64,000 bases of DNA, taken from Symbiodinium natans. Lineage: Eukaryota > Sar > Dinophyceae > Suessiales > Symbiodiniaceae. A program made the position numbers and the translations under genes. The stretch spans positions 262,001 through 326,000 of the forward strand of contig CAJNDS010001335.1 in NCBI GenBank assembly GCA_905221605.1. The letters run 5' to 3'. Below are positions 9,152 through 20,180 of this stretch, piece by piece. The notes under the pieces were generated by a model that was not told the origin of the DNA, ran no database searches, and saw only the letters and a list, made by a program, of their open reading frames with translations. The stretch's first letter is position 1. Every line of letters begins with the position of its first letter.

Positions 9152-12100
9152 ATGTAAGTATTGCCCACTCGAATTGCAAACCAGCTGCTGACATGACCTT
9201 TTTTTCCGGAAGTTCATCAGGTCGCCGCGCATGCGTATGCTGAAGGAGCTCATCAGAAATAGCTTGCAAGGCAGGCACAGCCGGGGCTTGTACAAACATG
9301 TACGTGGGATGGTTGCAGGCTTCAGTTCCTCCGGCTTTCGCTCTACGCCTGCTGTAAGCTGTGCACGTGCAATCTGCAGCGCCTAGCGTATTCCGATCGA
9401 TGCTTCAGGGCGTGGTGATGTGGATGATGAGATCGCCCACAATCTGGCTGCTGCAGAAAGCATGCAAGCTGGAGAAGCGATTGTCTCCCGGAAGCATTTA
9501 GGCTAGCCTTTGTGGTCCAGGGCGGTGCGACGTGCCCTATTTATCTAGGCACAGCTAGCTGTCTTTATGAAACCAAGCCAGGAAGAAATGGATGACACCG
9601 AGTCTCAGAGCTCATTGGGTTCGCAGCTGGAGACCCGGTGTACAATCATGCTTGTAAGCTTATTCATGCAGGATTTGGGGTATTTAAGGTTTAGGGCTTA
9701 GAGTGATGATCGAGTGTTCAGGGTTCGCTTGAATGTGCCCCCTAGATTCGTATATACTTTCAACATCACTAAAGCCTGAACTCAAAACTTAAACACTAAA
9801 AAGACCTGAACCCGAACCCCCCTTTGAGTTTCTTCCACCCAAACACCTCTAATTGACCCCCTTTCACTGGTGGCAGTAGCCATCAAATCTAGTCAGCTTG
9901 TCCCCGACAGAATCGGTTATTGTAGTTCTCATTTCTACTAGTCTCCCCTTTAAAGCCTAGAATGAAACCTGTTAGCTGCACAGAAGTCCAAACCCGCAAG
10001 AATGTTTGGCTACGCCCGGCCCTTTGCTCTATATATATGGTAACTGCTGAGGAGACTATGGAGCCCCCGTCCACACCGGCTGCCACGCATGGTTCCAGCG
10101 ACAGCAACTCCTCACCATCCTCGGTGTCGCAGCAGGCAACCACCGAGGGTCCAGGGTTTAGGGTTTAGGGCAAGTTTAGGGCTTGGGTTTTATTAGCTAT
10201 ATATTATAGGGTTTAGGGTTTGCAGTTTAGGGATTAGGGTTTGTAGTAAGGGTTTAGGGTTTGGGGTTTAGGCTGGGTTTAGCTCCCCCTGCTTCCTGGC
10301 AGTCCTTCAGAGCCCAGGCTCAAAAATTAGGGTTTAGGGTTTAGGGTTTAGGGTTTTGGGTTTAGGGTTTAGGGTTTAGGGTTTAGCTCTTTCTGCTTCC
10401 TGGCAGTCCTTCAGAGCCCAGGTTCAAAAATTAGGGTTTAGGGTTTAGGGTTTAGCTCCCCCTGCTTCCTGGCAGTCCTTCAGAGCCCAGGTTCAAAAAT
10501 TAGGGTTTAGGGTTTAGGGTTTAGGGTTTAGCTCTTTCTGCTTCCTGGCAGTCCTTCAGAGCCCAGGTTCAAAAATGAGGGTTTAGGGTTTAGGGTTTAG
10601 GGTTTAGCTCCCCCTGCTTCCTGGCAGTCCTTCAGAGCCCAGGTTCAAAAATTAGGGTTTAGGGTTTAGCTCTTTCTGCTTCCTGGCAGTCCTTCAGAGC
10701 CCAGGTTCAAAAATGAGGGTTTAGGGTTTAGGGTTTAGGGTTTAGGGTTTAGGGTTTAGCTCCCCCTGCTTCCTGGCAGTCCTTCAGAGTCCAGGTTCAA
10801 AAATTAGGGTTTAGGGTTTAGGGTTTAGGGTTTAGGGTTTAGGGTTTAGGGTTTAGGGTTTAGGGTTTAGAGTTTAGGGTTGCATGTTAATTCTAGATTG
10901 TAGATTACGGTTCCGATTCCTTAATTAACACTGAAGCTTGGAAGCCCTAAAGATTCAAACCTGTTAGCTGCACATAAGTCCAAACCTGGAAGAGTGGCTC
11001 ATGTTGCAGTGCAGGTGCCTGTGAATGTCAACGAGATGGAAACCCAGCTGGGGTTCTGGGACAGTCCTGCGCCGCCAGAGAGCAAGAAGATCATTATCGT
11101 CGAGGCTCCGCAGGCGTCGCGTCTGTGCATTGAATCTACATCATGATCATCAGAACTCATTCGAATTTTACCATATGCATGTGCCCCCCCCCCCCCCCTC
11201 CCCCCCCCCCACCCCCCCCTCCCCCCCCCCCCTCCCCCCCCTTCCTCCCCCCCCTCCTCGACCGCCACCCACCCGGCTGTTCCCGACCAAGCATTTTTCT
11301 GTTTCTTTCACTTTTTCTTTCTCTGTCTCTTTATCTTTCTCTTTCTCTTTATCTGTCTCTTTCCCTTTCCCTTTCCCTTTCCCTTTCCCTTTCCCTTTCC
11401 CTTTCCCTTTCCCTTTCCCTTTCCCTTTCCCTTTCCCTTTCCCTTTCCCTTTCCCTTTCCCTTTCCCGTTCTCTCTCTCCCTCTCTCCCTCTCCCCCCTC
11501 TCTCTCTCTCTCCTTCTATGTTCTTCTCTTTCTCTCTTTCCTCTCTAGACCTGTCTGTCTAGCTGTATAGTCCCTCCATCTATCTTTTTGTTTTCTCTTT
11601 CTTTCTTTCTTTTTCTGTTGCTGTTTATGTTTCCTTGTTATTCTCTCGGTCTTTCTTCTTCTGCACGCTTTGACACACACACACACTCTCTCTCTCTCTC
11701 TCTCTTTCGCTGTCTCTCTCTTTCTCTCTTTCTTTCCCTCTCGCTCTGTTTTGACAAGGTAGAACAACCGGGAAGCTCCAAACTCATGGAGTTCCCTCTG
11801 GTGAGATTCCTTTTGGAGTTGCAAGGGCACATGCACAAGCTGTCGCAAGCTCAGTTTCTTGTTTCAACACCAGAGCTGGAGGCAGTGCTTGCCTTATTGC
11901 TGGACTGTGCAGTTTGAGGTTCTTGGGTTGCTATGGACATTTGTCCTTGAAACGCACAATTCTATTCGGCTCTCCGTTGCTTTACTGAAATTGTCATGAA
12001 TATGTAGGCCCTGATCCCTGTAGCTTCCCTGAAGCAAACTGCTTGGCCGAGGTCATTTATCTTTGACTTGTCGAGGCAGATGTCCAAGGAGGAGCGGGCA

Positions 12101-13310
12101 AAGATTCGTAAGAAAGCGCCAAAATTGGTCAAGAGAGCTGTGAAAGGAGGAAGGGCCTGTGTGAAGCTTGTACGATTCACGGTATACTGTGCATGCGTGT
12201 GTACATTATTGCATGGATTTCGGGGCCAAGTATCCGGCACACTAAGGACAGGCAACAGTGTTCAGCTAAAGCGATCGGGAGTGTACCCCCTTGATTTCTG
12301 CAACGAGATTGCAAACCTCTACGGAAAACATGTTGTGGGAGTCCCAGCGCTAGCACTTCGAAATTCATGTATAATCCGAAATTTGACCCAGGATTCTATG
12401 GAACCGGAGCCCCGGCCGAACCTGGAGAATCTCGACGAAAATCGCATCAAGGCGCCTTCGTGGCTGGTGTTTTTTAGGGTTTAGGGTGTTATAGATTCGG
12501 GTTTAGGGTCGTATATTTATAAGGCGCAGGTATAGGGTTTAGCGTTTAGGGTTTAGGGTTTCGGGTACTATATATAGGGTTCGGTTTAGTGTGGGTTTAG
12601 GGTTTCGGGTCTAGGGTTCAGCTTGAGGGTTTAGCCTAATTAAGGTGTCGCGGTTTAGGATTTAGGATGTCTAATCACTATTAGGGTGCCTGCCTGGCTA
12701 TGTGGTGGTTATAACCTTCAACAAAATGGGTCCGAGGGCTTTTGATACTTTAAAAGGGTTTTTGGCTGGGCTCACCTACACTATATGGACCTGGGAGGGT
12801 TTGGGGTCGGTGCTTCTTGCTGGTTGTTGGCGCTTTGACATCGATGTTATAGAGTGTTGTTCCGGGCCAGCTCTAGAGAGATTGCTTTTTGGGGTCGACG
12901 CTTCTCCAGATTTTAGGGTTTGCAGGGTTTAGGGCCGGGTGATCAGTGAAGCTGTCATGATATAATGACAAGTCCCAGTGCTCTTGGGCCGGGTTTAGGG
13001 GCAAATTAGGGTTTAGGGTTTAGGGGCAAATTAGGGTTTAGGGTTTAGGGTTTAGGGTTTAGGGTTTAGGGTTTAGGGTTTAGGGTTTAGGGTTTAGGGT
13101 TTAGGGTTTAGGGTTTAGGGTTTAGGGTTTAGGGTTTAGGGCCTATACACAGCTTGTGGGCTTATTCATATTTGTGATTAGGGCTCTTAAGGGGATTCAG
13201 GTACGCGGCTTGGCAGCAAGGCTGCAATGCATGTTATTCAGAATGCCCACCAGTTCCGCCAGTCTTGTACCAATTCCTTCGAAGGTAGTTTGCCGGAATG
13301 GGCTGAAAAT
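7948..13310 (+). CDS. Gene A: multi-exon gene model, function unknown (partial)
   Basis: I do not recognise this product. A possible start ATG at 7948 opens an exon ending at 8056 before GTAAGC. Short exon-like blocks with plausible splice sites follow: 8690-8772 (HYDFLCGYFATLDAMVPLF), 8833-8901 (EILLLMNARYCIFPSG, GC donor), 9213-9299 (FIRSPRMRMLKELIRNSL, GTACGT donor), about 9409-9501 (acidic), 9551-9650, a Ser/Thr-rich block near 10058-10150, 11015-11115 (ETQLGFWDSPAPPESKKIII), 11759-11911 (LMEFPLVRFLLELQGHMHKL), 12080-12169 (Lys/Arg-rich, starting MSKEERAKIRKK), about 12240-12360 (RSGVYPLDFCNEIANLYG) and 13201-13306 (AMHVIQNAHQFRQSC). Several of these join in phase 0. Others do not join cleanly, so this may be one gene, two genes or a decaying copy. 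The basic block could be a nuclear signal (inference). The introns contain CT microsatellites, a C-rich tract and TTTAGGG arrays. Confidence 0.4.
9077..9150 (+). repeat. CT microsatellite in a gene A intron
   Basis: About 70 bp of (TC)n with two TTTC interruptions, between the exon-like blocks at 8833-8901 and 9213-9299. Confidence 0.9.
10151..11014 (+). repeat. Telomere-repeat intron of gene A with 48-bp units
   Basis: Intron-like segment between the Ser/Thr-rich block and the block at 11015. It is mostly TTTAGGG (long pure run at 10806-10870) and holds the seven 48-bp units listed separately. The likely acceptor is at 11013-11014 (GCAG|G). Confidence 0.6.
10281..10805 (+). repeat. Seven 48-bp units alternating in two variants, spaced by TTTAGGG
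   Basis: Units at 10281-10328, 10385-10432, 10454-10501, 10530-10577, 10606-10653, 10668-10715 and 10758-10805 share CTTCCTGGCAGTCCTTCAGA and end in CAAAAAT. Odd units start AGCTCCCCC, even units AGCTCTTTC, in strict alternation. Units 4 and 6 also end TG where the others end TT. The spacers are TTTAGGG arrays of variable length. This is a higher-order (dimer) repeat: the amplified unit was two 48-mers plus their telomeric spacers. Confidence 0.95.
11187..11263 (+). repeat. C-rich low-complexity tract
   Basis: C-runs broken by single T or A. Open frames here are Pro-rich or Gly-rich artefacts. It lies in an intron-like part of gene A. Confidence 0.9.
11330..11515 (+). repeat. TTTCCC hexamer minisatellite and CT microsatellite
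   Basis: About 19 near-perfect CCCTTT units at 11357-11468, flanked by CTTTCTCTTT and (TC)n. Frames through it read FPFPFP or SLSLSL. CT-rich sequence continues to about 11755, just before the acceptor of the exon at 11759, where it would give a strong polypyrimidine tract. Confidence 0.95.
12476..12700 (+). repeat. Degenerate TTTAGGG-related sequence
   Basis: Scattered TTTAGGG, TTCGGG and TTTAGC units with AT-rich interruptions (TATATATAGGG). No coding signal. Confidence 0.7.
13011..13141 (+). repeat. Long TTTAGGG array (about 16 perfect units)
   Basis: Uninterrupted canonical units from about 13031 to 13141, preceded by two GGGGCAAATTAGGG units that show a small local duplication. Confidence 0.95.
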
Positions 13311-14055
13311 CGTATCGGATAGCCTTGCGAAGCATCTCGGTGCTTGCATCATGATCATCCTGAAACGAAGTCAAATCGGAGTACTCCAGGACCTCGGCCG
13401 CCGACCCATTGTGTCAGCCCTGTGGCACGAGGCAATGTACTCGAATCTGATAAGCGTGCCCATGAGGCAGAAGCGGCGTGCTCTTCCAGTATAATCCGCG
13501 ATGTAAACCGAAGCCTAGTTCTAGGGTCTAGATCCACTGTGCAGCCCCCGACCCGAACGACCCAGTCGTTGAAATCCTCAAACCCTTAAAGAAAACCCCA
13601 AATACGAAACAGTGCCCTGATCGCCCTCAACTTGAATAATCCACTTAAGCCTAGCCGATCGCCAGGAGGCTCGGGACTTATGGAATGAGTGGGCTTGCTT
13701 GGAGCCGATCCGAGAGTTCCTTTTAGAGGAGCAAGCTTCGGGACGCTTCCGGCCCAGTGCACCATTGTAAATGTGAGTTGGGCTGTGTTCATCGCTAAGC
13801 AGGGGTTAGGGCTTCTGGACGAAGGCTACACCGCTATCACCAGCCCCCTTATCCCTAAACCCGTGTCCTAATTTGCTTTAAGCAGCATGTGAACCCCTGC
13901 TGTAAAGACCTGTCGCGGCCTGCCACGGGCACGAACCGCCACGAAGGGCCTGCAGGTGGGCTAGCAAAGTGTCATTATAAACCGCTTTTTGGCTCGGCAC
14001 TCCGCGGAATCCACGGAAAAGACGCGAGAAAAAGCGTGAACTTGCGTGACTTTTG
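13311..14055. other. Intergenic or unresolved sequence between genes A and B
   Basis: An open stretch to about 13494 (VLQDLGRRPIVSALWHEAMY in one frame) may be a further exon of gene A, but two frames look equally plausible. From 13500 to 14055 nothing was recognised. CCCTAAA units are nearly absent. Confidence 0.4.
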
Positions 14056-14285
14056 GGGGGGGGGGGGCAAATGGAGCCACCTCTTCCGCAAAACCCTCCC
14101 CCGTGAACAGGCGTGATTCTGCGTGACTTTCTGGGGTGGGGGGGGGGGGGGGGGAGGGGGGGGGAGGGGGGGGAGGGGGGGGGGGAGAGGGGGGGGAGGG
14201 GGGGGGAGGGGGGGGGGGGGGGGGGGGGGGAGGGGGGGGGGAGGGGGGGGGAGGGGGGGTAGGGGGAGGGGGGAGGGGGGAGAGT
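14056..14285 (+). repeat. G-rich low-complexity tracts upstream of gene B
   Basis: A 12-G run at 14056-14067 followed by GGGGGA-type repeats at 14133-14285. Poly-Gly open frames are artefacts. The tract ends 85 bp before the first ATG of gene B; a promoter role is speculation. Confidence 0.9.
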
Positions 14286-14369
14286 GCGGGAGGAAAGGGG
14301 ATTGCTATCGTTTTTAGAGCAATTTCAGCTCAAACAAGCCGCTTTGCTACCGGCCTCGATCGCAAGATC

Positions 14370-15559
14370 ATGTCGGAATCATCAGACCTCGCTGAGGCAG
14401 GTCCTAAACCGTCCTAAACCCTAGCCCTGAACCCTAAACCCTAGACCCTGAACCCTAAACCCTAAACCCTAAACCCTAAATCTGCACTTTCACATGTTCT
14501 GGCAGGTTGCACAACAGGCTTTGGCGGCTGCTAAGAACCGAAAGGCGTTGGTCGCCAATATCATGGCAGCATCAAAGAAAGAAGCTGCTCAGGCAGCCAC
14601 ACCCTCCAAGGCTACACAGGCTACGCAGGACCTCAAGCGCACACGCGCAACCCGTACTCCTGTGTCAGAAAGCAAGAAGACTCCTTCTACGAAAACTCCT
14701 GAACCGAAGACTGCAAAGTGCAGTCTCGAAAGTTCAAAGAAGGATCTGTTTGGATTCTTGACTGCAGTAAACCCTGTACGTGCTTTCCTCCCTGATGTTA
14801 AAGCTTAAGTAGCCCTCAATCTCAACATTTTCGTGTAGCTATGCTATATATTACACCCTAAACCCTAAACTCTACACCCTAAACCATAAACCCCAAACCC
14901 TAAACCCTAAACCCTAATTCCCTAAACCCCATAGCCACAACCCTAAACCCTAAACCCTATAGCTAAACGCCAAACCTAAACCCTAAGCCGTAAACCCTAA
15001 GCCCCTCAAAGGCGATGCTGCAGAGTCTGTGGGCCAGACGCCGCCGCCGCAGCGCACGTGGAGTGCATTCTCGGTGGCCTCGGACGCATCGACTCTTGCT
15101 TTGGGGACAACGCCAGGAGATGTCAAGGCTGTGGCTTGCAACGTGAATATAAATTCTGCTGCCGAGTCTGTTTTCCTAAAATGTATTTTCGTGTTTTGTA
15201 TCCGCAATTAAGGCCAGAGAAAGTACCAGAATGGATGTTGATGGGGAAAGCTACACAGGTGATGCCGATACAGATTTGGTAAAGGAACTTGAAGAGCAGA
15301 TGGCGGCAGCCGCTCTGGAGGTTCTGGTTTTCTTCTATGAAATAATTAATATAAATAAGTCTATATATAATATTTATACATTTTTTGCAGTTATATATAT
15401 GTATATGTATATGTATATATATATATATATTTATTTAATTATTTATTTATATATGTTATATTTGTACCTTCTTAGCTATATATGCTATTTTTGTTATTAT
15501 TATATTATATATATTATTATATGATATATAAGAATACATTGTGTATCTGTAGTATTAAG

Positions 15560-15636
<77 letters not shown>

Positions 15637-15699
15637 TTACTACTACTACTACGACGACGACGACGACTACTACTACTACTACTACTACGACTACTGCTG

Positions 15700-15762
<63 letters not shown>

Positions 15763-17275
15763 GTACTACTACTAATACTACTACAACCACAACAACAATC
15801 GTATTATAATAATAAGTATACTAGCTATATATGTTATTATTAATATCGTCTACATCAAATGCTTAGCTATTCTTCTTATAAATGGTACGATAGTAAATTA
15901 TATATATATATATAGATTAATTATTTATTTATTGATTATTTTATGCACAAACCCTGGCTTGACTATCCCTGTGCTACCGGAGGACTCGCAGCAAACTGAA
16001 GAAGCAACGCAGAGAACCCCTGAAATGTCGGACTGCGAGGACACCCTGATCGACCAAGCCCAGGAAAAGCCAGCCCCGCCAACTACCCCAGTCCAGGCAG
16101 TCATGCCTGTCACCGCTGAAGCTAGCCCAAAGCCAACCGACGTCCAGCAAATGCCAGCCGAAGACCAGGCAGTGGCCCCTGTTGCTGCCCAGCAAAAGCC
16201 TCCAGAAGTCCAGGCAGTCGCCCCTGTTGCTGCCCAGCAAAAGCCAGCCGAAGTCCAGGCAGTCGCCCCTGTTGCCGAGCAAAAGCCAGCCGAAGTCCAG
16301 GCAGTCGCCCCTGTTGCTGCCGAGCAAAAGCCAGCCGAAGTCCAGGCAGTCGCCACTGTTGCTGCCGAGCAAAAGCCAGCCGAAGTCCAGGCAGTCGCCC
16401 CTGTTGCTGCCCAGCAAAAGCCAGCCGAAGTCCAGGCAGTCCCTGTTGCGGCTTCCCAGCAAAAGCCAGCCGAAGTCCCGGCAGTCCCTGTTGCCGCTTC
16501 CCAGCAAATGCCAGCCGAAGTCCAGGCCAGCCAAGCTGCGTCGCTGCAGTGGTTGCTCTCAGTTCTGCCAGGTCTCCAGAACAACACACTCCCAGCCGAC
16601 AAGCTGTCAGCTGTGGAGAGTATGCTGAAGCGCCCCGACACCATGGATTTCGAACAGCTGCTACGAAGCATTCCACCCACGCCCAGCCCTGCATCCCAGC
16701 CGGCTGCTCCGTCGGCACCTACTACCCCGCTCAAGGCAGTGCCAAAGTCTCTGGCTGCCTCCCCGAAAAGTCGTGCCTCCCCAAAGGGCAAAGCACCCCC
16801 GCGACCCACGCCACCCCCCGAAGCCGGAGACGTTGCAGATGAACGCAAGCTCAAGAAAAATGCCTACATGCGATTCACCCGAAGCTTGAACAGCTCCTGG
16901 ACTTATATGTAGGCACCAGGCAGTGTGTCAGTACATAAACCCAAATTGCAAGCCATGAACTTGCGATTCCCTGCAGGTTCTAGCTGCCCAGCAGCGGTTG
17001 TGGAGGCTGCGGCCAAGTGTAAGGACGCCCAGGGTGGCTGAGACTTAAACTACCCACTTGTTTAGAGTTTAGGGTTAGGGTTTAGGGCCTAGTTTAGGGT
17101 TTAGGGTTGAGGGTTGAGGGTTAGGGTTTTTTTGTGTTTTTGTTGTAAAAAATATACAATATATATATATATATATATATATACGGAAACTTAAACAGGG
17201 TACCCTTATATATTTAAGTATATTTATATATAAATTATCAACTATATTCTATTGTTACATATGTTGTTCTTCTTC

Positions 17276-17307
<32 letters not shown>

Positions 17308-17318
17308 GATTTATGTAT

Positions 17319-17353
<35 letters not shown>

Positions 17354-19261
17354 TTATTAGCAGTATTATTATATATACATAGTTATATATATATATAGAT
17401 TATTTATTTATTTGTATATATATATATATGTATGTGTGTGTTTTTCAGGTTTAGGGCTGAGGGTTGGGGGTTTGGGGTCAAGTAAAGCTCAAGGCAAGAC
17501 TTGCCGTGAGCTATTCAAGGGTCTCGAGGCTTCAGGATATTCTGGGGTTCAAGTGCGTTTCGGTGAGAAGGCCGGGCCCGAAACCAAACTTCAAACAAAA
17601 CCCTGAACATTAGAATTCTGCATTGCTTGGCAATACTGCAGCCAACCCCGAAACTAAAACCCTGAACTAAATTCCTTGCACTGTAATCCTCCAGCCAACC
17701 CCAGGGGGCCCATCATCGATCTGAGGCAGGGTCGTCCGACAGAAGATGCAGGCCCTCTTTGCCAAGTACCTCGAAGCAAACGAATGCTGGGGAGAGTCAG
17801 AACTGGTAATGCGGTCAGAGCAGACTGCCCGCAACCGAAGTGTTCGGCAGCACCGCTGGTTGACGAGAAAGGCCGGACTATCATGCTGTGATTTTGAAAT
17901 ATAATTAAGTTGTTGGGTTGCGTTCGGGGAACTCATGGTCAGGAGCTCATGGACAAATACAACGACCAGGGTCTGGTCGATGCCATCATCCAGACGAAGG
18001 AACCGAAAGCAAATTCAGAACGGTTTCGCCCACCCTGAACCCTAAACCCTAAAGCCTCAAGCCGGAACTCTAAACCCTAAGCCCTTAAACCCTGAACCCT
18101 AAACCCTAAACCCTAGACCCTAAACCCTCAACCGTAAACCCTAAACCCTAAACCCTAAAGAAGTGTACAATTACTAGCTTCTACCCGAACCAGGAGCAGC
18201 ATCCCGAGATGGTCATGAACAACCCAGACGCCCCGGAGTGCGAGGCCAGGCTGACAACAGGGTTTAGGGTTTAGGGTTTAGGGTTCAGGGTTTAGGGTTT
18301 AGGGTTTAGGGTTTAGGGCCGGGTTTAGGGTTTAGGTTTTAGGGTTTAGGGATATTGTACTTCTGGTCCAAAAATCCCTGCAGGCATTGAAGCTTTACAA
18401 GTGTTGGTTTATGGCTGCGGAGGAGGAGGATGACGAGTCCAAGCAGTCTATCATCAGGGAGCGTGCGGCTGATGTTGACCCAGGCTCGACCAACATGGCT
18501 GGTGGGGCAGATGGAGGGGCAGGACCCAGCAATGCTGAAACCGCAGGGGGGGCTGGGGCGAAGAAGAAGGCGACCAAGCCCAAGACAATTCAGCAGCAAG
18601 CAAAGTCGGTCGCTTTGTCTGCAATGCACGTAAAGCAGGCTTTTTCTATCTATTTTGAAAAGCGACTACAAATTAATGATGTCTATGCTCGACAACCGAG
18701 GCGATATCTTTGGTGAACAGCAATTTGCTCGAGATCCAGTCCTGGGAAACGAAGTTACGCAAGAACGGAGTGAGACTGGCCTGTGCTCGATCTACAGCTA
18801 TTATTGTAAACCCCAAGCCCACAATCCTGAATCTTCATCCCCTACAATTTCCCTCAACGTTTAAACGTGCAGGGCCTTGTGCTCTGCGCAGCTGCTCTGC
18901 TCGCAGCAATGCTGACCTAGGGACCAGAACTTGATCAAGGCGCTGGTGCAGAGTATGAACAGCCAAGCAGAGATTCTGCGTGAGCATCGTGGAAGTCTGG
19001 AGGCTTGCTGAGTGCATGTGTGACACACACACACATGGCTTTTTTTACGCGTGTTAGAGATATTTATTGTTGCAGGCAGCCATTGCTGGGGGTAAGGATG
19101 AGCCTGAGATGTCACCGTTGGTGTTCAAGATGAATGAGTACAATGCACAGTACAAAGAAGCTGCGAAGCATGTTCGCATGCACACGGTGGCGCCGAAAGC
19201 AGCACCGAAGCAGAAGGCTGCTGCTGCAAAGTGTAAGTCCAAGGCCGGCTCGGCAGCGTAG
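14370..19261 (+). CDS. Gene B: uncharacterised dinoflagellate-type multi-domain protein
   Basis: Exons I can support: 14370-14396 (ATG, MSESSDLAE), 14506-14766 (Ala/Lys/Thr-rich), about 15012 or 15038 to 15150, 15213-15320, 15983-16892, 16977-17033, 17726-17871, 17943-18022, 18178-18244, 18384-18608, an unresolved piece at 18655-18790, 18921-19002 and 19076-19261 (TAG). Most junctions keep frame, with AG|G acceptors. Five introns begin GC (14397, 16893, 17872, 18245, 19003). The big exon encodes a 15-residue Ala/Pro/Gln tandem repeat and ends KKNAYMRFTRSLN. Downstream come WGESELVMRSEQ...RWLTRK, ELMDKYNDQGLVDAIIQ, ERFYPNQEQHPEM and an acidic segment, LYKCWFMAAEEEDDESK. This order matches, from memory, a large family of unknown function in dinoflagellates. 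The C-terminus is Ala/Lys-rich. Two frames compete at 18655-18790 (NRGDIFG against SNLLEIQSWETKL), so a small intron or a frameshift is present there. No catalytic motif seen. Confidence 0.62.
15412..15545 (+). repeat. AT-rich microsatellites in a gene B intron
   Basis: (TA)n, (TATG)n and (ATTT)n stretches inside the GT-AG intron 15321-15982. The composition is unlike the telomere-repeat introns of the same gene. Confidence 0.85.
15557..15783 (+). repeat. (CTA)n trinucleotide microsatellite in a gene B intron
   Basis: About 70 CTA/TAC units with a short CGA block at 15651-15667 and one CTG pair near 15696. It lies wholly within the intron 15321-15982. Frames read poly-Tyr or poly-Val and are not protein. 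Confidence 0.95.
16160..16530 (+). repeat. Coding 45-bp tandem repeat in gene B
   Basis: About eight units of 42-51 bp, each carrying CAGCAAAAGCCAGCCGAAGT or a close variant and encoding QQKPAEVQAVAPVAA. Length changes are multiples of three (for example GCTGCC present or absent), so the frame is kept, which supports real coding use. The repeat is predicted to be disordered. Confidence 0.85.
17034..17725 (+). repeat. Gene B intron: ITS plus AT microsatellites
   Basis: TTTAGGG-like block at 17065-17128, (TA)n at 17159-17184 and 17282-17306, (ATTT)n at 17318-17355, then GTTTAGGGCTGAGGG near 17449. The donor is GTGGCT at 17034 and the acceptor follows CTGAG at 17725. The stretch 17460-17700 holds nothing recognisable. 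Confidence 0.6.
18261..18355 (+). repeat. TTTAGGG array in a gene B GC-AG intron
   Basis: Forward TTTAGGG units fill most of the intron 18245-18383. The preceding intron (18023-18177) is filled with the opposite strand, CCCTAAA. Orientation is therefore not fixed relative to transcription. Confidence 0.85.
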
Positions 19262-19909
19262 ACTGTGGGCAGCTTCGAGCCTCAGCTTTGGCGACCAAGC
19301 CAAATTTTGATCATCTCGTGGCATCTGCTATAGGATCAGCAGAGGTGTGCTGCGCAATTGATTTAAGCGGATCGGGAGAGTGTGCTGGGTGCCTCTAGAG
19401 ATCTTGTAGCCGCAGGCTGTAGGGGCATGGGTGTGTCAAACCAAGGCCACCACACTCATAGCCTGATCTCGGTAGGCTAGGTATCAGACTTGCTAGACTG
19501 GCAAAGTTCGAAAGCGTGCTCTCTCAAAGCTGCTGCAGGTACACCCTAAACCCTGCACACGCTAGATAATACCCTAAACCCTAAACCCCAAACCTGCTAA
19601 ACCCTAAACCCTGAACCCTATATATAGCTAGCTAAAGCCTAAACCCTAAACCCTCAACCCTAAACCCTACGACTCCCTAAACCCTAAACCTAAACCCTAA
19701 ACCCTAAACCCTAAACCCTAAACGGTCCTAAACCATATAAGTAGATCTGGCTCCCTAGAGCAATCTGCCAAGGCCAGTGCTCGGCTCCATCGAGGTGCTA
19801 CGCTGCCAGTGTCGGCCTGCTGGGCAGCTGATCATTTGTCTCCGCTGGCTCTATAAAAAAGAGAGAGGGCGCACGAGAGCGAGAGAAAGAGAAAGAGAGA
19901 GACAGAGAA

Positions 19910-19952
<43 letters not shown>

Positions 19953-20180
19953 GAAAAAAGATCATTGCAGAGTTAGCGCAATCTTCATAATTATGTCTAT
20001 ATGGTCCCTGAGCAGCCGATGCGCAGATTTGGACGAAAACACCGCCTTTGCCGACTACCTGCTATCTTCGCTTGGTGCTGGGGCGTTTCGACTATACTTT
20101 ACATGTTTTTGTCACTTATTACTGCCCAGTGTCGGACATGGGTCTGGGGTTTGCCATTTTGCTTGATGTGTGCTATTCAG
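19262..20180. other. Interval between genes B and C
   Basis: 19262-19530 shows no recognised content. CCCTAAA-rich sequence follows at 19542-19735, then a GA microsatellite at 19860-19955. An ATG at 19993 opens MSIWSLSSRCADLDENTAF, which looks protein-like and could be an upstream exon of gene C. The likely acceptor of the first supported gene C exon is at 20179-20180 (TTCAG|G). Confidence 0.5.
19860..19957 (+). repeat. GA microsatellite
   Basis: (GA)n with a few CAGA and AAAGA interruptions, between genes B and C. Confidence 0.95.

Noticed and set aside
10281-10805. CRISPR-like array (repeat-spacer alternation)
   Set aside because: The 48-bp units are separated by telomeric repeats of variable length, not by unique spacers, and the organism is eukaryotic.
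11025-11570. 181-codon frame with FPFPFP repeats
   Set aside because: Only its first part (11015-11115) looks coding; the rest is the TTTCCC hexamer and C-rich tract, most likely intron.
15482-15790. Poly-Tyr and poly-Val frames
   Set aside because: Trinucleotide microsatellite within an intron.
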